DNA of 64,000 bases, from assembly GCA_963707065.1 (NCBI GenBank), contig CAVPPJ010000042.1, forward strand, positions 186,001 through 250,000, in the 5' to 3' direction. Shown here piece by piece: positions 1-8,164 of the stretch. A program made the position numbers and the translations under genes. This stretch comes from Palsa-506 sp963707065 (GTDB lineage: Bacteria > Actinomycetota > Actinomycetes > Streptosporangiales > Streptosporangiaceae). The stretch's first letter is position 1, and every line of letters begins with the position of its first letter. Below the pieces are notes generated by a model. It made no database searches. It had not been told where the DNA came from and saw nothing but the letters and a program-made list of their open reading frames with translations.

Positions 1-353
1 TCGGCGAATTCCGCGACATCGGCCACGCGGTCCTTCAGCAGGTAGCCGACGCCGGATGCGCTCTCGGCGAGCAGCCGCGTCGCGTAGCGGGTCTCCACGT
101 ACTGGGAGAAGACCAGGACCGCCGTCTCCGGGTACTCGCGGCGCAGCTGGATTGCCGCGCGCAGGCCCTCGTCCGTGTACGTCGGCGGCATCCGCACGTC
201 GACCACGGTGACGTGCGGATGGTGCGCGGCCACGGCCGCCAGCAGCGACTCGCCGTCGGCGACGGCCGCGCATACCTCGTAGCCGCGGTCGGCGAGCAGC
301 TGCACGAGGCCCGCACGCAGCACGGCCGCGTCCTCGGCGATCACGACGCGCAT
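1..353 (-). CDS. NarL/LuxR-type response regulator, receiver domain (3' end outside window)
   Basis: The reverse strand opens with ATG at 353 and runs off the window edge, so only the first 117 or so residues are visible. They read as a CheY-like receiver domain: MRVVIAED at the N terminus carries the acidic pocket, VVDVRMPP holds the phospho-acceptor Asp, and LLKDRV near the edge holds the conserved Lys. The expected C-terminal HTH lies outside the window. The gene follows a histidine kinase after a 10-nt gap in the same direction, so the two form a two-component pair downstream of an ABC exporter. Start supported by GAGGAG just upstream. The family is clear; the signal sensed is unknown. 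Confidence 0.85.
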   Translation of the reverse strand, partial: MRVVIAEDAAVLRAGLVQLLADRGYEVCAAVADGESLLAAVAAHHPHVTVVDVRMPPTYTDEGLRAAIQLRREYPETAVLVFSQYVETRYATRLLAESASGVGYLLKDRVADVAEFA

Positions 354-363
354 GCCGCGCTCC

Positions 364-1737
364 TCATGCGCTCAGCGGCAGCTCGACGGTGATCACGGTC
401 GGGCCGCCCGCCGGGCTGCTGATCTCGAGCCGGCCGTCCACCGTGCGCACCCGCTGCCGGAGCCCGGCCAGGCCCGTCCCGTGGCCGGGGTCGGCGCCGC
501 CGATCCCGTCGTCGCTGACCGTCAGCCACAGCGCGCCGTCCCGGGCCGCCGCCTGCACCGTCACGTGGCTCGCCGCGCTGTGCTTGGCGACGTTGGCCAG
601 CAGCTCGGCCGCGCAGAAGTAGGCGATGGCCTCGATCGCGGCCGTGGGCCGGCCCGGGATGCTAGCCGACAGCTCGGCGGGCACGGCGCTGCCCGCGGTC
701 AGGGTGGCCAGGGCGTCGGGCAGGCCGTTGTCGAGCACGGGCGGGTGGATTCCGCGGGCGAGATCACGCAACTCGGTGAGCGCCTCCTTCGCGCTGCGGT
801 GCGCGCTGTCCACGAGTTCCCGCGCTCGCGGCACGTTGACCGCTGCCCCGTCGCTGCCGAGCTTCTCCCTGGCCATGCCCAGGTTCAGCGCGAGCGCGAC
901 GAGCCGGACCTGGGCGCCATCATGCAGGTCGCGCTCGACCCGTCGCAGCGTCGCCGCGGAATCATCGACCGCGTGTGCCCTGCTCTCCTCAAGCTCGCGG
1001 ACGCGCTCGGCCAGCGTCGCCGCGCCCAGCAGGTTCCTGGCCAGCCAGCGGTCGGCCGTGACGACCAGCCGGACCGCCCACGGGGCGGCCAGCAGGAGCG
1101 CGGCGCCGAGCACCGGCAGCACGAAGGCGGCCGGCCAGGTCACGATGCGCACGCCGCCCGCCGGGAACGGCGTCGTCACCGGCGACGTGCCGGCCGCCAG
1201 GCCGCGGGAGATCCCCCACCACACCGGGTAGGTCAGGTAGAACAGGCCGCCGATCCACAGGGCGGCCAGCAGGCCGCAGCCGAGCAGCGCGAGCGGCAGC
1301 TTCAGCAGCACGTAGGCGATGGCCCGCCAGCCGGTGCCGTCCCTGAGCCTGGCATCGACCCGGCCGAGTAGGCCGTGGCCGGGCACGAAGGGGCGCGGCG
1401 CGGCGGCCAGGTCACCGGGCCAGCGCTCGGCGAGCCAGCGGGCAGCCAGCCGGCGGTGCGCCGAGCCGAGCCGGCGGCCGAGCCGGATCACGGTGACGAG
1501 CAGCGCCAGCCCCGCGATCGTCCCGGCCACCGTCACGGACAGCGCCAGCCCCGGCGCGAGCAGGGCGACGACCAGGACGAACCCGGCCACGCTGAGCGGC
1601 AGCCCCGCCGCGCAGTAGGCCAGCTCCGACCAGGTCCGGCGGCTCGCCAGCGCGCCCAGGGCCGGGCGGAGCACCGGCGCCGCGATTATCCGTTCCATCC
1701 CCTCCATTGTCCTGCTCGCGACGGCCATGCTGGTCAT
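364..1737 (-). CDS. Sensor histidine kinase (HisKA_3 / NarL-partner type)
   Basis: A 457-residue membrane histidine kinase. Hydrophobic segments lie at about residues 40-85, 140-172 and 200-225. The dimerisation/phosphoacceptor motif ERDLHDGAQ puts the phosphorylated His near residue 272. The N box ELLANVAKH is near 377-386, and the G-box DDGIGG and GTGLAGLRQR lie near the C terminus, so the catalytic domain looks complete. The ATG at 1737 overlaps the stop of the upstream permease gene as ATGA, indicating translational coupling. It should phosphorylate the response regulator at 1-353. ABC exporters coupled to such systems often serve antibiotic or envelope-stress responses; that role is inference here. 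A start at the internal Met14 is possible. Confidence 0.9.
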   Translation of the reverse strand: MTSMAVASRTMEGMERIIAAPVLRPALGALASRRTWSELAYCAAGLPLSVAGFVLVVALLAPGLALSVTVAGTIAGLALLVTVIRLGRRLGSAHRRLAARWLAERWPGDLAAAPRPFVPGHGLLGRVDARLRDGTGWRAIAYVLLKLPLALLGCGLLAALWIGGLFYLTYPVWWGISRGLAAGTSPVTTPFPAGGVRIVTWPAAFVLPVLGAALLLAAPWAVRLVVTADRWLARNLLGAATLAERVRELEESRAHAVDDSAATLRRVERDLHDGAQVRLVALALNLGMAREKLGSDGAAVNVPRARELVDSAHRSAKEALTELRDLARGIHPPVLDNGLPDALATLTAGSAVPAELSASIPGRPTAAIEAIAYFCAAELLANVAKHSAASHVTVQAAARDGALWLTVSDDGIGGADPGHGTGLAGLRQRVRTVDGRLEISSPAGGPTVITVELPLSA

Positions 1738-2555
1738 GCATCACGCCGGGCGAGCAGCAGGCACCCCGCACCGAGCACCACCGCGGCGTACAGGCAGAGC
1801 ATGCCCAGCCCGGCCCATGGTGCGAGTGAGTACGGCACCGGGCGCGAGATGGCCAGCGAATTCTCCGCGATCAACTCAGGGAGGAACCGCCCGGCGGCAT
1901 TACGGATCGAGTCGGGGAATGTGACCAGGATGGCAGGGAGCACGAGTATCACGCCGACCAGCGCCGCAATGGCGCCGGCCGAGTGCCGGATGATCGCGCC
2001 GAGCCCCAGGCCGATGAGCCCCACCAGGCACAGGTAGGCACCGATCATCAGGACCGCCCTGAGCGCGCCCGGCTGGCCGAGCGTGGCGTGCGGCGCCGGG
2101 CTGGTCAGCGTCGCCTGGCTGATCAGGAAGGTGGTGAGCGAGAGCAGTTCCCCGATGGCCAGTGCCGCGGCGCCGAAGACGGCAGCCTTGGCGGCGAGCA
2201 GCAGCGGGCGGTTCGGCACTGCGGTCAGCGTGGACCTGATCATGCCGGAGGAGTACTCGCCGGTGATGGCGAGCACGCCGAGCATGCCCATGACCAGCTG
2301 AGCCAGCGCGACCCCGGTGTAGCCCTGGTTCACCGGGTCGAAGGACGCCTTGTCCGCGGCGGACATGTGCCGCCAGTGTGCCGGGTAATACCGCAGCACG
2401 AGAATGCCGAGGCTGATCATCCCGGCCGTCATGATCAGCAGTGTCCATCGCGTCGACCGGAGGCTGCGTAGCTTGATCCATTCCATCCGCGCGACGCCGC
2501 CGAACCCGTAGTGCGGGACAGGCCTGCTGGCCGGGCGGGTGCTGGTGATATTCAT
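1734..2555 (-). CDS. ABC-2 type transporter permease
   Basis: A 273-residue integral membrane protein with about six hydrophobic segments, the first near residues 37-57 and the last near 245-268. The pattern, with a cytoplasmic N terminus rich in Arg (MEWIKLRSLRSTRW) and the loop GEYSSGMIRSTLTAVPNR, is typical of single-gene ABC-2 permeases. It sits between the ATPase gene (4-nt ATGA overlap) and the histidine kinase gene (4-nt overlap), so exporter and two-component system are one operon. The substrate cannot be predicted. Confidence 0.88.
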   Translation of the reverse strand: MNITSTRPASRPVPHYGFGGVARMEWIKLRSLRSTRWTLLIMTAGMISLGILVLRYYPAHWRHMSAADKASFDPVNQGYTGVALAQLVMGMLGVLAITGEYSSGMIRSTLTAVPNRPLLLAAKAAVFGAAALAIGELLSLTTFLISQATLTSPAPHATLGQPGALRAVLMIGAYLCLVGLIGLGLGAIIRHSAGAIAALVGVILVLPAILVTFPDSIRNAAGRFLPELIAENSLAISRPVPYSLAPWAGLGMLCLYAAVVLGAGCLLLARRDA

Positions 2556-3274
2556 GACTGCCTCGCTTCGTACTCGGTAGTTCCGCTGGTGAGCTGCAGG
2601 AATGCTTCCTCCAGTGACTCCGCCCCGGCGGACAGCCCCGCCACGGTTGTCTGCGCGAGCAGCCGCCCCTGGCCGATCACCACCAGCTCACCGGCCATCA
2701 GCGCCATCTCGCTGATCAGGTGGCTCGACACGAGAATGGTGTGGCCGTGGGCGGCCATGGACCGCAGCAGGCCGCGGATCCAGCGGATGCCCTCCGGGTC
2801 GAGGCCGTTGACCGGCTCATCGAGCAGCAGCACGCCGGGATCGCCGAGCAGCGCGGCCGCCACGCCGAGCCGCTGCGCCATGCCGAGCGAGAACTTCCCG
2901 GCCCGCCGGTCGGCGGCCGCCTCGAGGCCGACGATCCCGAGCACTTCGTCCACCCGGGCGCGCGGGATGGCATTGCTCGCCGCCAGGGCGCCAAGATGAC
3001 TGCGCGCGCTGCGGCCGGGATGGAAGCTCCTGGCCTCCAGCATCGAGCCCACCTCGCGCAGCGGCCAGCGCAGCTCGCGGTAGGCGCGGCCGCAGATCGT
3101 CGCCCGGCCCGCGTCCGGCGCATCCAGACCCATGATCATCCGCATCGTGGTGGACTTGCCTGACCCGTTCGGGCCGAGGAAGCCGGTCACCATGCCGGGC
3201 GTGACGTCGAAGGTGAGCGAGTTGACGGCCGTTACCCGGCCGTATCGTTTCGTCAGGGACTTGACCGCGATCAT
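2552..3274 (-). CDS. ABC transporter ATP-binding protein (drug-export type)
   Basis: A 240-residue ATPase, the usual length for a single-domain ABC subunit. Walker A is GPNGSGKS at residues 34-41, the signature is SLGMAQR near 129-135, and Walker B LLLDEP is near 149-154, followed by the D-loop NGLDPEG and the switch His in VSSHL. All catalytic motifs are intact. AAGGAG lies 6-7 nt before the ATG. It is the first gene of the operon ATPase-permease-kinase-regulator. The 110-nt gap to the next gene upstream (3275-3384) should hold the operon promoter, but I see no convincing -35/-10 pair. Confidence 0.92.
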   Translation of the reverse strand: MIAVKSLTKRYGRVTAVNSLTFDVTPGMVTGFLGPNGSGKSTTMRMIMGLDAPDAGRATICGRAYRELRWPLREVGSMLEARSFHPGRSARSHLGALAASNAIPRARVDEVLGIVGLEAAADRRAGKFSLGMAQRLGVAAALLGDPGVLLLDEPVNGLDPEGIRWIRGLLRSMAAHGHTILVSSHLISEMALMAGELVVIGQGRLLAQTTVAGLSAGAESLEEAFLQLTSGTTEYEARQS

Positions 3275-3384
3275 CGGGATCTCCTTGCGGCACGCGTCTG
3301 CATGCCATCGGAGATCACGCTACGAACATCAAGGCCGCCGCGGAATGCGGCTGCCAGCCCTCTTCCTGCGGGGGATAGCCCTAC

Positions 3385-4353
3385 CTACGGCCATTCCGGG
3401 CCGGTCATCAGCGGGGCGTCGAACAGGGCACTGACCGATTCGCCTTCGTGGATGCGGCGGATCGCCTCGGCCAGGGCCGGCGCCAGCGAGATGACGTGCA
3501 GTTTCGGGTTGCGCTTGCTGTCCGGGATCGGCACGGTGTTCGTGGTGACGATCTCCAGCACGTCGGGCTGGCTGGCGATCCGCTCCAGCGCGCCGTCGCT
3601 GAACAGGCCATGCGTGCAGGCGACGCGTACTGACCGCACGCCGTGCTCGCGCAGCCGGGCCAGCAGCTCCATGATGGTGGACCCGCGGGCGATCTCGTCG
3701 TCCAGGATGATGACGTCGCGGCCGGCCACGTCCCCGATGATCGAGCTGATCGTGACCAGCTCATCGGTCTGCCGTTCCTTGGCGCCCGCTGCCACCGGCA
3801 CGCCGAGCATCCGGGCCAGCGCGGCGGACTGCTTGGCGTTGCCCAGGTCGGGCGAGACGACCACCGCATTGGACAGATCCAGGTCACGGTAGTGGCCGGA
3901 CAGCTCGCGGAGCGCGTGCAGGTGATCGACGGGCACCGAGAAGAACCCGTGCACCTGCGGCGCGTGCAGCGTCACGGTCAGCACCCGGCTCGCCCCCGCC
4001 GTGACCAGCAGGTCAGCGACGAGGCGGCCGCCGATGGACACCCGGGGCATGTTCTTCTTGTCCGAGCGCGCGTAGGCGTAGTGCGGGATCACCGCGGTGA
4101 CGCGCGCGGCCGACGCGCCGCGCGCGGCGTCCAGCATCAGCAGCAGCTCGGTGAGGTGCTCCTGGACCGGCGGGCTGAGCGGCTGGATCAGGAAGACATC
4201 GCGTTCCCTGCAGTTGGACTGCAGCTGGACCTCAAGGCAGTCGTTGGCGAAGCGCCTGGTCACGACAGGCCGCCTCGGCACCTCCAGCAGGGCGCAGATC
4301 TCCTCCGCGAGCTGAGGATGGGCGCTGCCGCTGAATATCGCGATCTCCCGCAC
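3385..4353 (-). CDS. prs: Divergent ribose-phosphate pyrophosphokinase (PRPP synthetase)
   Basis: A 322-residue protein of PRPP synthetase architecture that would transfer pyrophosphate from ATP to ribose-5-phosphate. Family signatures are present (ATP loop with YARSDKK near 94-100, TLHAPQVHGFF near 128-138), but two conserved sites deviate. The PRPP loop reads DDEIARGST at 218-226 instead of the usual DDxxDTGGT, and the flexible-loop region reads SPDLGNAKQ where SPDxGGxxRA is common. It is therefore probably a second paralogue beside a canonical prs elsewhere. The GTG start at 4353 lies 9 nt after the glycerate kinase stop, so the two may be co-transcribed. Activity should not be assumed. 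Confidence 0.85.
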   Translation of the reverse strand: MREIAIFSGSAHPQLAEEICALLEVPRRPVVTRRFANDCLEVQLQSNCRERDVFLIQPLSPPVQEHLTELLLMLDAARGASAARVTAVIPHYAYARSDKKNMPRVSIGGRLVADLLVTAGASRVLTVTLHAPQVHGFFSVPVDHLHALRELSGHYRDLDLSNAVVVSPDLGNAKQSAALARMLGVPVAAGAKERQTDELVTISSIIGDVAGRDVIILDDEIARGSTIMELLARLREHGVRSVRVACTHGLFSDGALERIASQPDVLEIVTTNTVPIPDSKRNPKLHVISLAPALAEAIRRIHEGESVSALFDAPLMTGPEWP

Positions 4354-4359
4354 AGGCTA

Positions 4360-4365
4360 AGGCTA
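4360..4365 (-). promoter_or_regulatory. Candidate -10 element for leaderless prs
   Basis: On the reverse strand TAGCCT occurs exactly 6 nt before the GTG at 4353, and the six bases between are a second TAGCCT. TAnnnT at this distance places transcription start at or next to the start codon. The element overlaps the glycerate kinase stop codon, so it would be an internal promoter of that operon. Confidence 0.4.
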
Positions 4366-5478
4366 GGTCCTCGGGCCGGCTACGGCGCCACTCCCCCGGT
4401 CCGCCGCGAGCAGCCGCCCGGCCAGGCGCAGCCAGCGGGCCGGATCACCGCGGGCCGCGGCCGTGCTGCCGGCCAGCTCGCTGAGCGAGACGCCCTGCCA
4501 GCGGCCGGCCGGCAGCCCGGCCGCGATCGAGCCGGCCACCAGCGCGGCCGGAACGCGGGCCGCGGCGGCGGCCGCCAGCACCGTGCCGGTCACCTTGCCG
4601 GCCATCGAGGTCCGGTCATAGCGGCCCTCGCCGGTGATCACCAGGTCTGCCCGGCCCAGGGCGGCGTCCAGCCCGGCAATCCGGCACAGTTCGGCCGCGC
4701 CCGGCACGATGACGGCGCCCCAGGCCGTCATGAAGCCGTACCCGGTGCCGCCCGCGGCGCCCGCGCCCGGCGCGGCCGGGTCGCCGCCGAGTACCTGAGC
4801 CAGCCGGGCCAGCCCGGCTTCCAGGGCGGTCACCTGGCCAGGGCCGGCTCCCTTCTGCGGGCCGAAGACCGCCGCCGCGCCGAGCGGCCCGAGCAGCGGG
4901 GCCGTGACGTCAGTCAGGCAGGTCACACCGCCGGGCGGCGGCGGCCGCAGGGCACTGAGATCCGCCGATGCCAGCCCGGCAAGGGCTCCGCCGCCGGCCG
5001 CCAGCCAGCCGCCGGCCGCGTCGGTGAACCGTGCGCCGAGCGCCGCGAGTGCGCCGGTGCCGCCGTCCGTCGAGGCCACGCCGCCCAGCGCGAGGACGAT
5101 CCGGCCCGCGCCCGCGTCCAGCGCGCGGCCGATCAGCTCGCCGGTCCCCGTAGTGTGCGCCCGCAGCGGATCCGGGCTGGCCAGCAGCGGCAGTCCGCTG
5201 GCCCGGGCCAGCTCGACGACCGCGGTCCGGCCGGGAAGCTCCAGCCAGCAGCTGCTGACGGCCTGCCCGCCCGGCCCGCTGACCCGGGCCCGGTGCCAGC
5301 GGGCACCCGGCTCGGCGGCGGCGAGCACGTCGAGCGTGCCTTCGCCGCCATCCGCCAGCGGGACGCAGGTGATCTCATCGCCGCCGCGGGCATCGCGCCA
5401 GCCCTCGGCCAGCGCCGCGGCCGCCGGGGCAGACCCGATGCTGCCCTTGAACGAGTCGGGCGCGATGACGATCCGCAC
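4363..5478 (-). CDS. Glycerate kinase (GlxK/GarK family)
   Basis: A 371-residue protein with the family opening MRIVIAPDSFKGS and the conserved CVPLADGGEGT at about residues 38-48, followed by the glycine-rich GTGxLGALGA-like and TGEGRYDRTS segments characteristic of this kinase family. It phosphorylates D-glycerate with ATP, feeding glyoxylate or glucarate catabolites into glycolysis. The GTG start at 5478 is 3 nt after the stop of the upstream adenylate-kinase-like gene, so they are one transcription unit. Length is normal. Confidence 0.9.
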   Translation of the reverse strand: MRIVIAPDSFKGSIGSAPAAAALAEGWRDARGGDEITCVPLADGGEGTLDVLAAAEPGARWHRARVSGPGGQAVSSCWLELPGRTAVVELARASGLPLLASPDPLRAHTTGTGELIGRALDAGAGRIVLALGGVASTDGGTGALAALGARFTDAAGGWLAAGGGALAGLASADLSALRPPPPGGVTCLTDVTAPLLGPLGAAAVFGPQKGAGPGQVTALEAGLARLAQVLGGDPAAPGAGAAGGTGYGFMTAWGAVIVPGAAELCRIAGLDAALGRADLVITGEGRYDRTSMAGKVTGTVLAAAAAARVPAALVAGSIAAGLPAGRWQGVSLSELAGSTAAARGDPARWLRLAGRLLAADRGSGAVAGPRT

Positions 5479-5481
5479 TGG

Positions 5482-6213
5482 TCAGCTGCCGGGCACCCGG
5501 CGCGCCTGGCCATCCGGCTGGGTGCCCGCCTGGCCGTCCGGCTCGGTGCCGGCCTCGGCCGGCACCGGCATCGCGCGGGGCGGGAGCCCGAGCTGGGCCC
5601 GGATCGCCTGCTGCACGATCTCCCGGTCCGGGCGCGCATCGACCGTCACGACGTACTCCTTGCGGCGGAAGATGTCGAGCACCGGATTGGTCTTCTGGTG
5701 GTAGTCGCGAAGCCGGACGGCGAGGGCCTCCTCCGTGTCGTCTTCCCTGGGCACGAGCTCACCGCCGCAGACGTCGCATTTACCGCCCACCCGCGGGCTG
5801 CTGGCGAGCAGGTTGTAGTCCATGCCGCAGCCCGCGCACAGCCGCCGGGCCAGCACCCGGCGGCGGACTTCGCTGTCCGGCATGTCCAGGTGGATGACCC
5901 CGTCGATGTCGTAGCTCTCCAGGAAGAACTCCGCCTGGCGCTCGTTGCGGGGGAAGCCATCGATGATGAAGCCGAAGTTCCAGTCGTGATCGGCGAGCCG
6001 GGCCTTCACGACCCCCTCCACGAGATCGTCGCCGACCAGCTCGCCGCCGGCCATGGTCCGCCTGACCTGTGCGCCCAACTTGGTGTGGTGCTGCACGTTC
6101 CAGCGGAAGATGTCGCCGACGCTGATATGCACGAGGTCGAGATCCTCGGCGAGCAACGCGGCCTGTGTTCCCTTGCCGCTGCCCTGCACGCCCATGATGA
6201 CGTATTTACGCAT
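5482..6213 (-). CDS. adk: Adenylate kinase-like nucleoside monophosphate kinase with zinc lid
   Basis: A 243-residue NMP kinase. The P-loop GVQGSGKGT is at 8-16, DGFPRN at about 85-90, and the lid has two CxxC pairs (Cys126/Cys129 and Cys146/Cys149), the zinc-binding form seen in Gram-positive enzymes. I chose ATG 6213 (MRKYVIMG) rather than the in-frame ATG at 6258 because GGGTGG precedes it at good distance and the P-loop then begins where it should. The C terminus carries a repetitive tail rich in Gly, Gln and Pro. It is first in an operon with glycerate kinase and the divergent PRPP synthetase, and away from the usual secY-adk-map context, so it is probably a paralogue. Confidence 0.85.
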   Translation of the reverse strand: MRKYVIMGVQGSGKGTQAALLAEDLDLVHISVGDIFRWNVQHHTKLGAQVRRTMAGGELVGDDLVEGVVKARLADHDWNFGFIIDGFPRNERQAEFFLESYDIDGVIHLDMPDSEVRRRVLARRLCAGCGMDYNLLASSPRVGGKCDVCGGELVPREDDTEEALAVRLRDYHQKTNPVLDIFRRKEYVVTVDARPDREIVQQAIRAQLGLPPRAMPVPAEAGTEPDGQAGTQPDGQARRVPGS

Positions 6214-6275
6214 GTCGCCACCCTGGCACGCGGCGGCTCGCCTGGCCACCGATGACACTCGCGCTCGCTGCCGGG

Positions 6276-6623
6276 TCAGGCGCGCGTACCAGGCACATTA
6301 TCCGAGCCCCGCAGCGCGAACCGGCGCTCGCACCACCGGCGCAGCCTGGGGTCGAGCGAAGCGCGGATGAGCGGCCAGTCGTCCCTGAGCAGCCCCGGGT
6401 TGAGGAAGCGGGCCACGTCGTTGCGCCTGCCCTGGGTGAGCAGGATGCCGTACATGCTGCGGCGGACCCGGTCATCGGAGAGATCGAACTCGCGCATCCC
6501 CGGCCAGGACAAGTGCCGCGGCAGCACCACGACACCCCGGACCGGCCCGCGTAGCTCGTCAAGGCGCTGCGGCAGCCGGCCGCCGGGCCCGTTCCGCCCG
6601 GTAAGCAGCTCGGCAAGCGACAT
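6276..6623 (-). CDS. Conserved actinobacterial hypothetical protein
   Basis: A 115-residue soluble protein with no motif I can tie to a function. It is basic and Trp/Arg rich, with the ordered core RGVVVLPRHLSWPGM and DDWPLIRASLDPRLRRWCE. The pattern looks like a conserved actinobacterial hypothetical family, but this is from memory and not checked. It stands alone, divergent from the membrane-protein pair at 6749, with a -10-like element just before its ATG. Confidence 0.65.
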   Translation of the reverse strand: MSLAELLTGRNGPGGRLPQRLDELRGPVRGVVVLPRHLSWPGMREFDLSDDRVRRSMYGILLTQGRRNDVARFLNPGLLRDDWPLIRASLDPRLRRWCERRFALRGSDNVPGTRA

Positions 6624-6630
6624 GAGTCCG

Positions 6631-6636
6631 ATTATG
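6631..6636 (-). promoter_or_regulatory. Candidate -10 element for leaderless gene at 6623
   Basis: Reverse-strand CATAAT, one mismatch from TATAAT, lies 7 nt before the ATG at 6623. No Shine-Dalgarno sequence is visible, which fits a leaderless transcript. Confidence 0.45.
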
Positions 6637-6736
6637 GCTGACCGCTCTCACTACCGGACAGTGACGCACGGAATTCAGCATGCTACGATGTGTGCCCGGC
6701 GGAAAGGGCAGGCTCGGGCCGGTGAGCGGGCGGCGC

Positions 6737-6742
6737 TAGGCT
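6737..6742 (+). promoter_or_regulatory. Candidate -10 element for leaderless gene at 6749
   Basis: TAGGCT lies exactly 6 nt before ATG 6749. A second candidate promoter lies further up: GTGACG at 6661-6666 and TACGAT at 6684-6689 with a 17-nt spacer, which would give a short leader. Either or both could be used. Confidence 0.4.
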
Positions 6743-6748
6743 CTGAGC

Positions 6749-7168
6749 ATGCCCAGCGTCCGGCCAGCCCCGCGATGGCTTTTCCTGGTTTCCCCCAGGT
6801 GGCTCGGCTGGCACGTTTTCGTGATCTTCGCCGCGTGGGGCATGTTGTGGCTGGGCGACTGGCAGTTCCACCGCGCCGAGTCCGGCAACGCGCTCAGCTG
6901 GGCATACACGTTCGAGTGGCCGCTGTTTGCGATATTCGGCGTGGTGTTCTGGATGAAGACCATCTACGACGAGTTCCATCCGGCCGGCGATGACGAGGGC
7001 GAGCAGATCGAGCTGCCCGGCGGGGCGGGCCCGGCGCTGCAGGCCAGCCTTCCGGCCCGCGGGCCGGAAGGCGACGAGCAGGATCCGGAGCTTGCCGCCT
7101 ACAACGACTACCTGGCCCGGCTCAACGAGCAGGTGCGGGGCCACGGCCGCTGGCACGGCCTGCGATAG
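6749..7168 (+). CDS. Small two-segment membrane protein, conserved in actinobacteria
   Basis: A 139-residue protein with two hydrophobic segments (about residues 19-39 and 50-66) followed by an acidic cytoplasmic-type tail ending PELAAYNDYLARLNEQ. No enzymatic motif is visible. It is followed after 15 nt by a DUF3817 membrane protein, and the two probably form a pair. I do not recognise a function. No Shine-Dalgarno; the start is supported by the -10-like element 6 nt upstream. Confidence 0.7.
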   Translation: MPSVRPAPRWLFLVSPRWLGWHVFVIFAAWGMLWLGDWQFHRAESGNALSWAYTFEWPLFAIFGVVFWMKTIYDEFHPAGDDEGEQIELPGGAGPALQASLPARGPEGDEQDPELAAYNDYLARLNEQVRGHGRWHGLR

Positions 7169-7183
7169 AGAGAGGTGCTTGCG

Positions 7184-7552
7184 GTGCGCGCAGCTGTGCT
7201 CCGTTACCGGGTGATGGCGTACGTGACCGGCGTCGTGCTGATCGTGCTGTGCTTCGTCGGCATCCCGCTGCAGGTGTTCGCGCACGACGACGCCGTGGTG
7301 AACTACGTCGGCACCACGCACGGCATCCTCTACATCATCTACCTGGCCACCGCATACCAGCTGTCGCGGCTGCTGAAGATGAAACTGGCCAGCCCGCAGA
7401 CCGTGATCCTGCTGCTGGCAGGCACCATCCCGGTACTGACCTTCGTGGTCGAGCGCTGGATGACCCGGCGGTACATCGACCCGGCGCTTGCCGCGGCGGC
7501 CGGCGCCGGGGCGGCCAGTGCGCCGACCACCGCGCAGCCGCAGGCCCGGTAA
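7184..7552 (+). CDS. DUF3817 family membrane protein
   Basis: A protein of about 122 residues with three hydrophobic helices and the conserved GTTHGILYIIYLATAYQLSR core of DUF3817 proteins. Its biochemical role is not established. I chose GTG 7184 over GTG 7175 because GAGAGAGG ends 8 nt before 7184, giving a proper ribosome-binding site. The C terminus is a low-complexity Ala/Gly/Pro tail. It is probably co-transcribed with the membrane gene just upstream. Confidence 0.85.
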   Translation: MRAAVLRYRVMAYVTGVVLIVLCFVGIPLQVFAHDDAVVNYVGTTHGILYIIYLATAYQLSRLLKMKLASPQTVILLLAGTIPVLTFVVERWMTRRYIDPALAAAAGAGAASAPTTAQPQAR

Positions 7553-7570
7553 GCGCGGCCCGGCCGGCCC

Positions 7571-8164
7571 GTGAGCGAGCACTACTTCACCGGGCAGCCG
7601 GCCGCGCCCCATCACCCCGGCCGGGTGCATGTGGTGCTGCCCGACGTGCACCTGGACCTGGAGACGGACTCCGGCATGTTCTCGCCAGGCAGGCTGGACG
7701 CCGGTACCCGGCTGCTGCTGGAGACCGCGCCGCGGCCGCCGGCCGCCGGCCACCTGCTCGACCTGGGCTGCGGGTACGGGCCGCTGGCGCTGGTACTGGC
7801 GGCCCGCTCCCCCGGCGCCACGGTCTGGGCAGTCGACGTGAATGAGCGCGCGCTCGCACTATGCGCGGCCAACGCGCAGCGGGCCGGCCTGCCGAACGTC
7901 CGCTGCGCCACCCCGGAAGACCCCGCGCTGCCCGCCGAGTTCGGCCTGATCTGGTCCAATCCGCCGATCCGGGTGGGCAAGGCCGCGCTGCACGAGCTAC
8001 TCGCGGCCTGGCTGGCCAGGCTCTCGCCCGGCGGCGCCGCCTACCTTGTCGTGCAGCGCAACCTGGGCTCGGACTCGCTGCAGCGCTGGCTGGCCGAGGC
8101 AGGCTGGCCGGCCCGCAGGCTGGCCGCACGGGCCGGATACCGGGTGCTCGGGACCGGCGCATGA
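7571..8164 (+). CDS. RsmC/RlmG-like class I SAM-dependent methyltransferase
   Basis: A 197-residue methyltransferase. The SAM-binding motif I is LLDLGCGYGPLAL near residues 60-72, and the catalytic motif NPPIRVGK, typical of the RsmC/RlmG guanine-N2 rRNA methyltransferases, is near 132-139. E. coli RsmC has an extra N-terminal non-catalytic domain; this short form is the catalytic domain only, common in Gram-positives. The stop overlaps the next gene as ATGA, so it is coupled to a SpoU-type methyltransferase. The likely substrate is 16S or 23S rRNA guanine; the exact position is inference. Confidence 0.85.
   Translation: MSEHYFTGQPAAPHHPGRVHVVLPDVHLDLETDSGMFSPGRLDAGTRLLLETAPRPPAAGHLLDLGCGYGPLALVLAARSPGATVWAVDVNERALALCAANAQRAGLPNVRCATPEDPALPAEFGLIWSNPPIRVGKAALHELLAAWLARLSPGGAAYLVVQRNLGSDSLQRWLAEAGWPARRLAARAGYRVLGTGA

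Noticed and set aside
352..1371. 339-residue forward open frame opposite the histidine kinase
   Set aside because: Shadow of the kinase gene, which has complete HisKA_3 and ATPase motifs.
3643..6255. 870-residue open frame on the forward strand
   Set aside because: It runs antisense through the prs, glycerate kinase and adenylate-kinase-like genes, whose domains are certain; its translation is Arg/Gly/His-rich filler typical of high-GC shadow frames.
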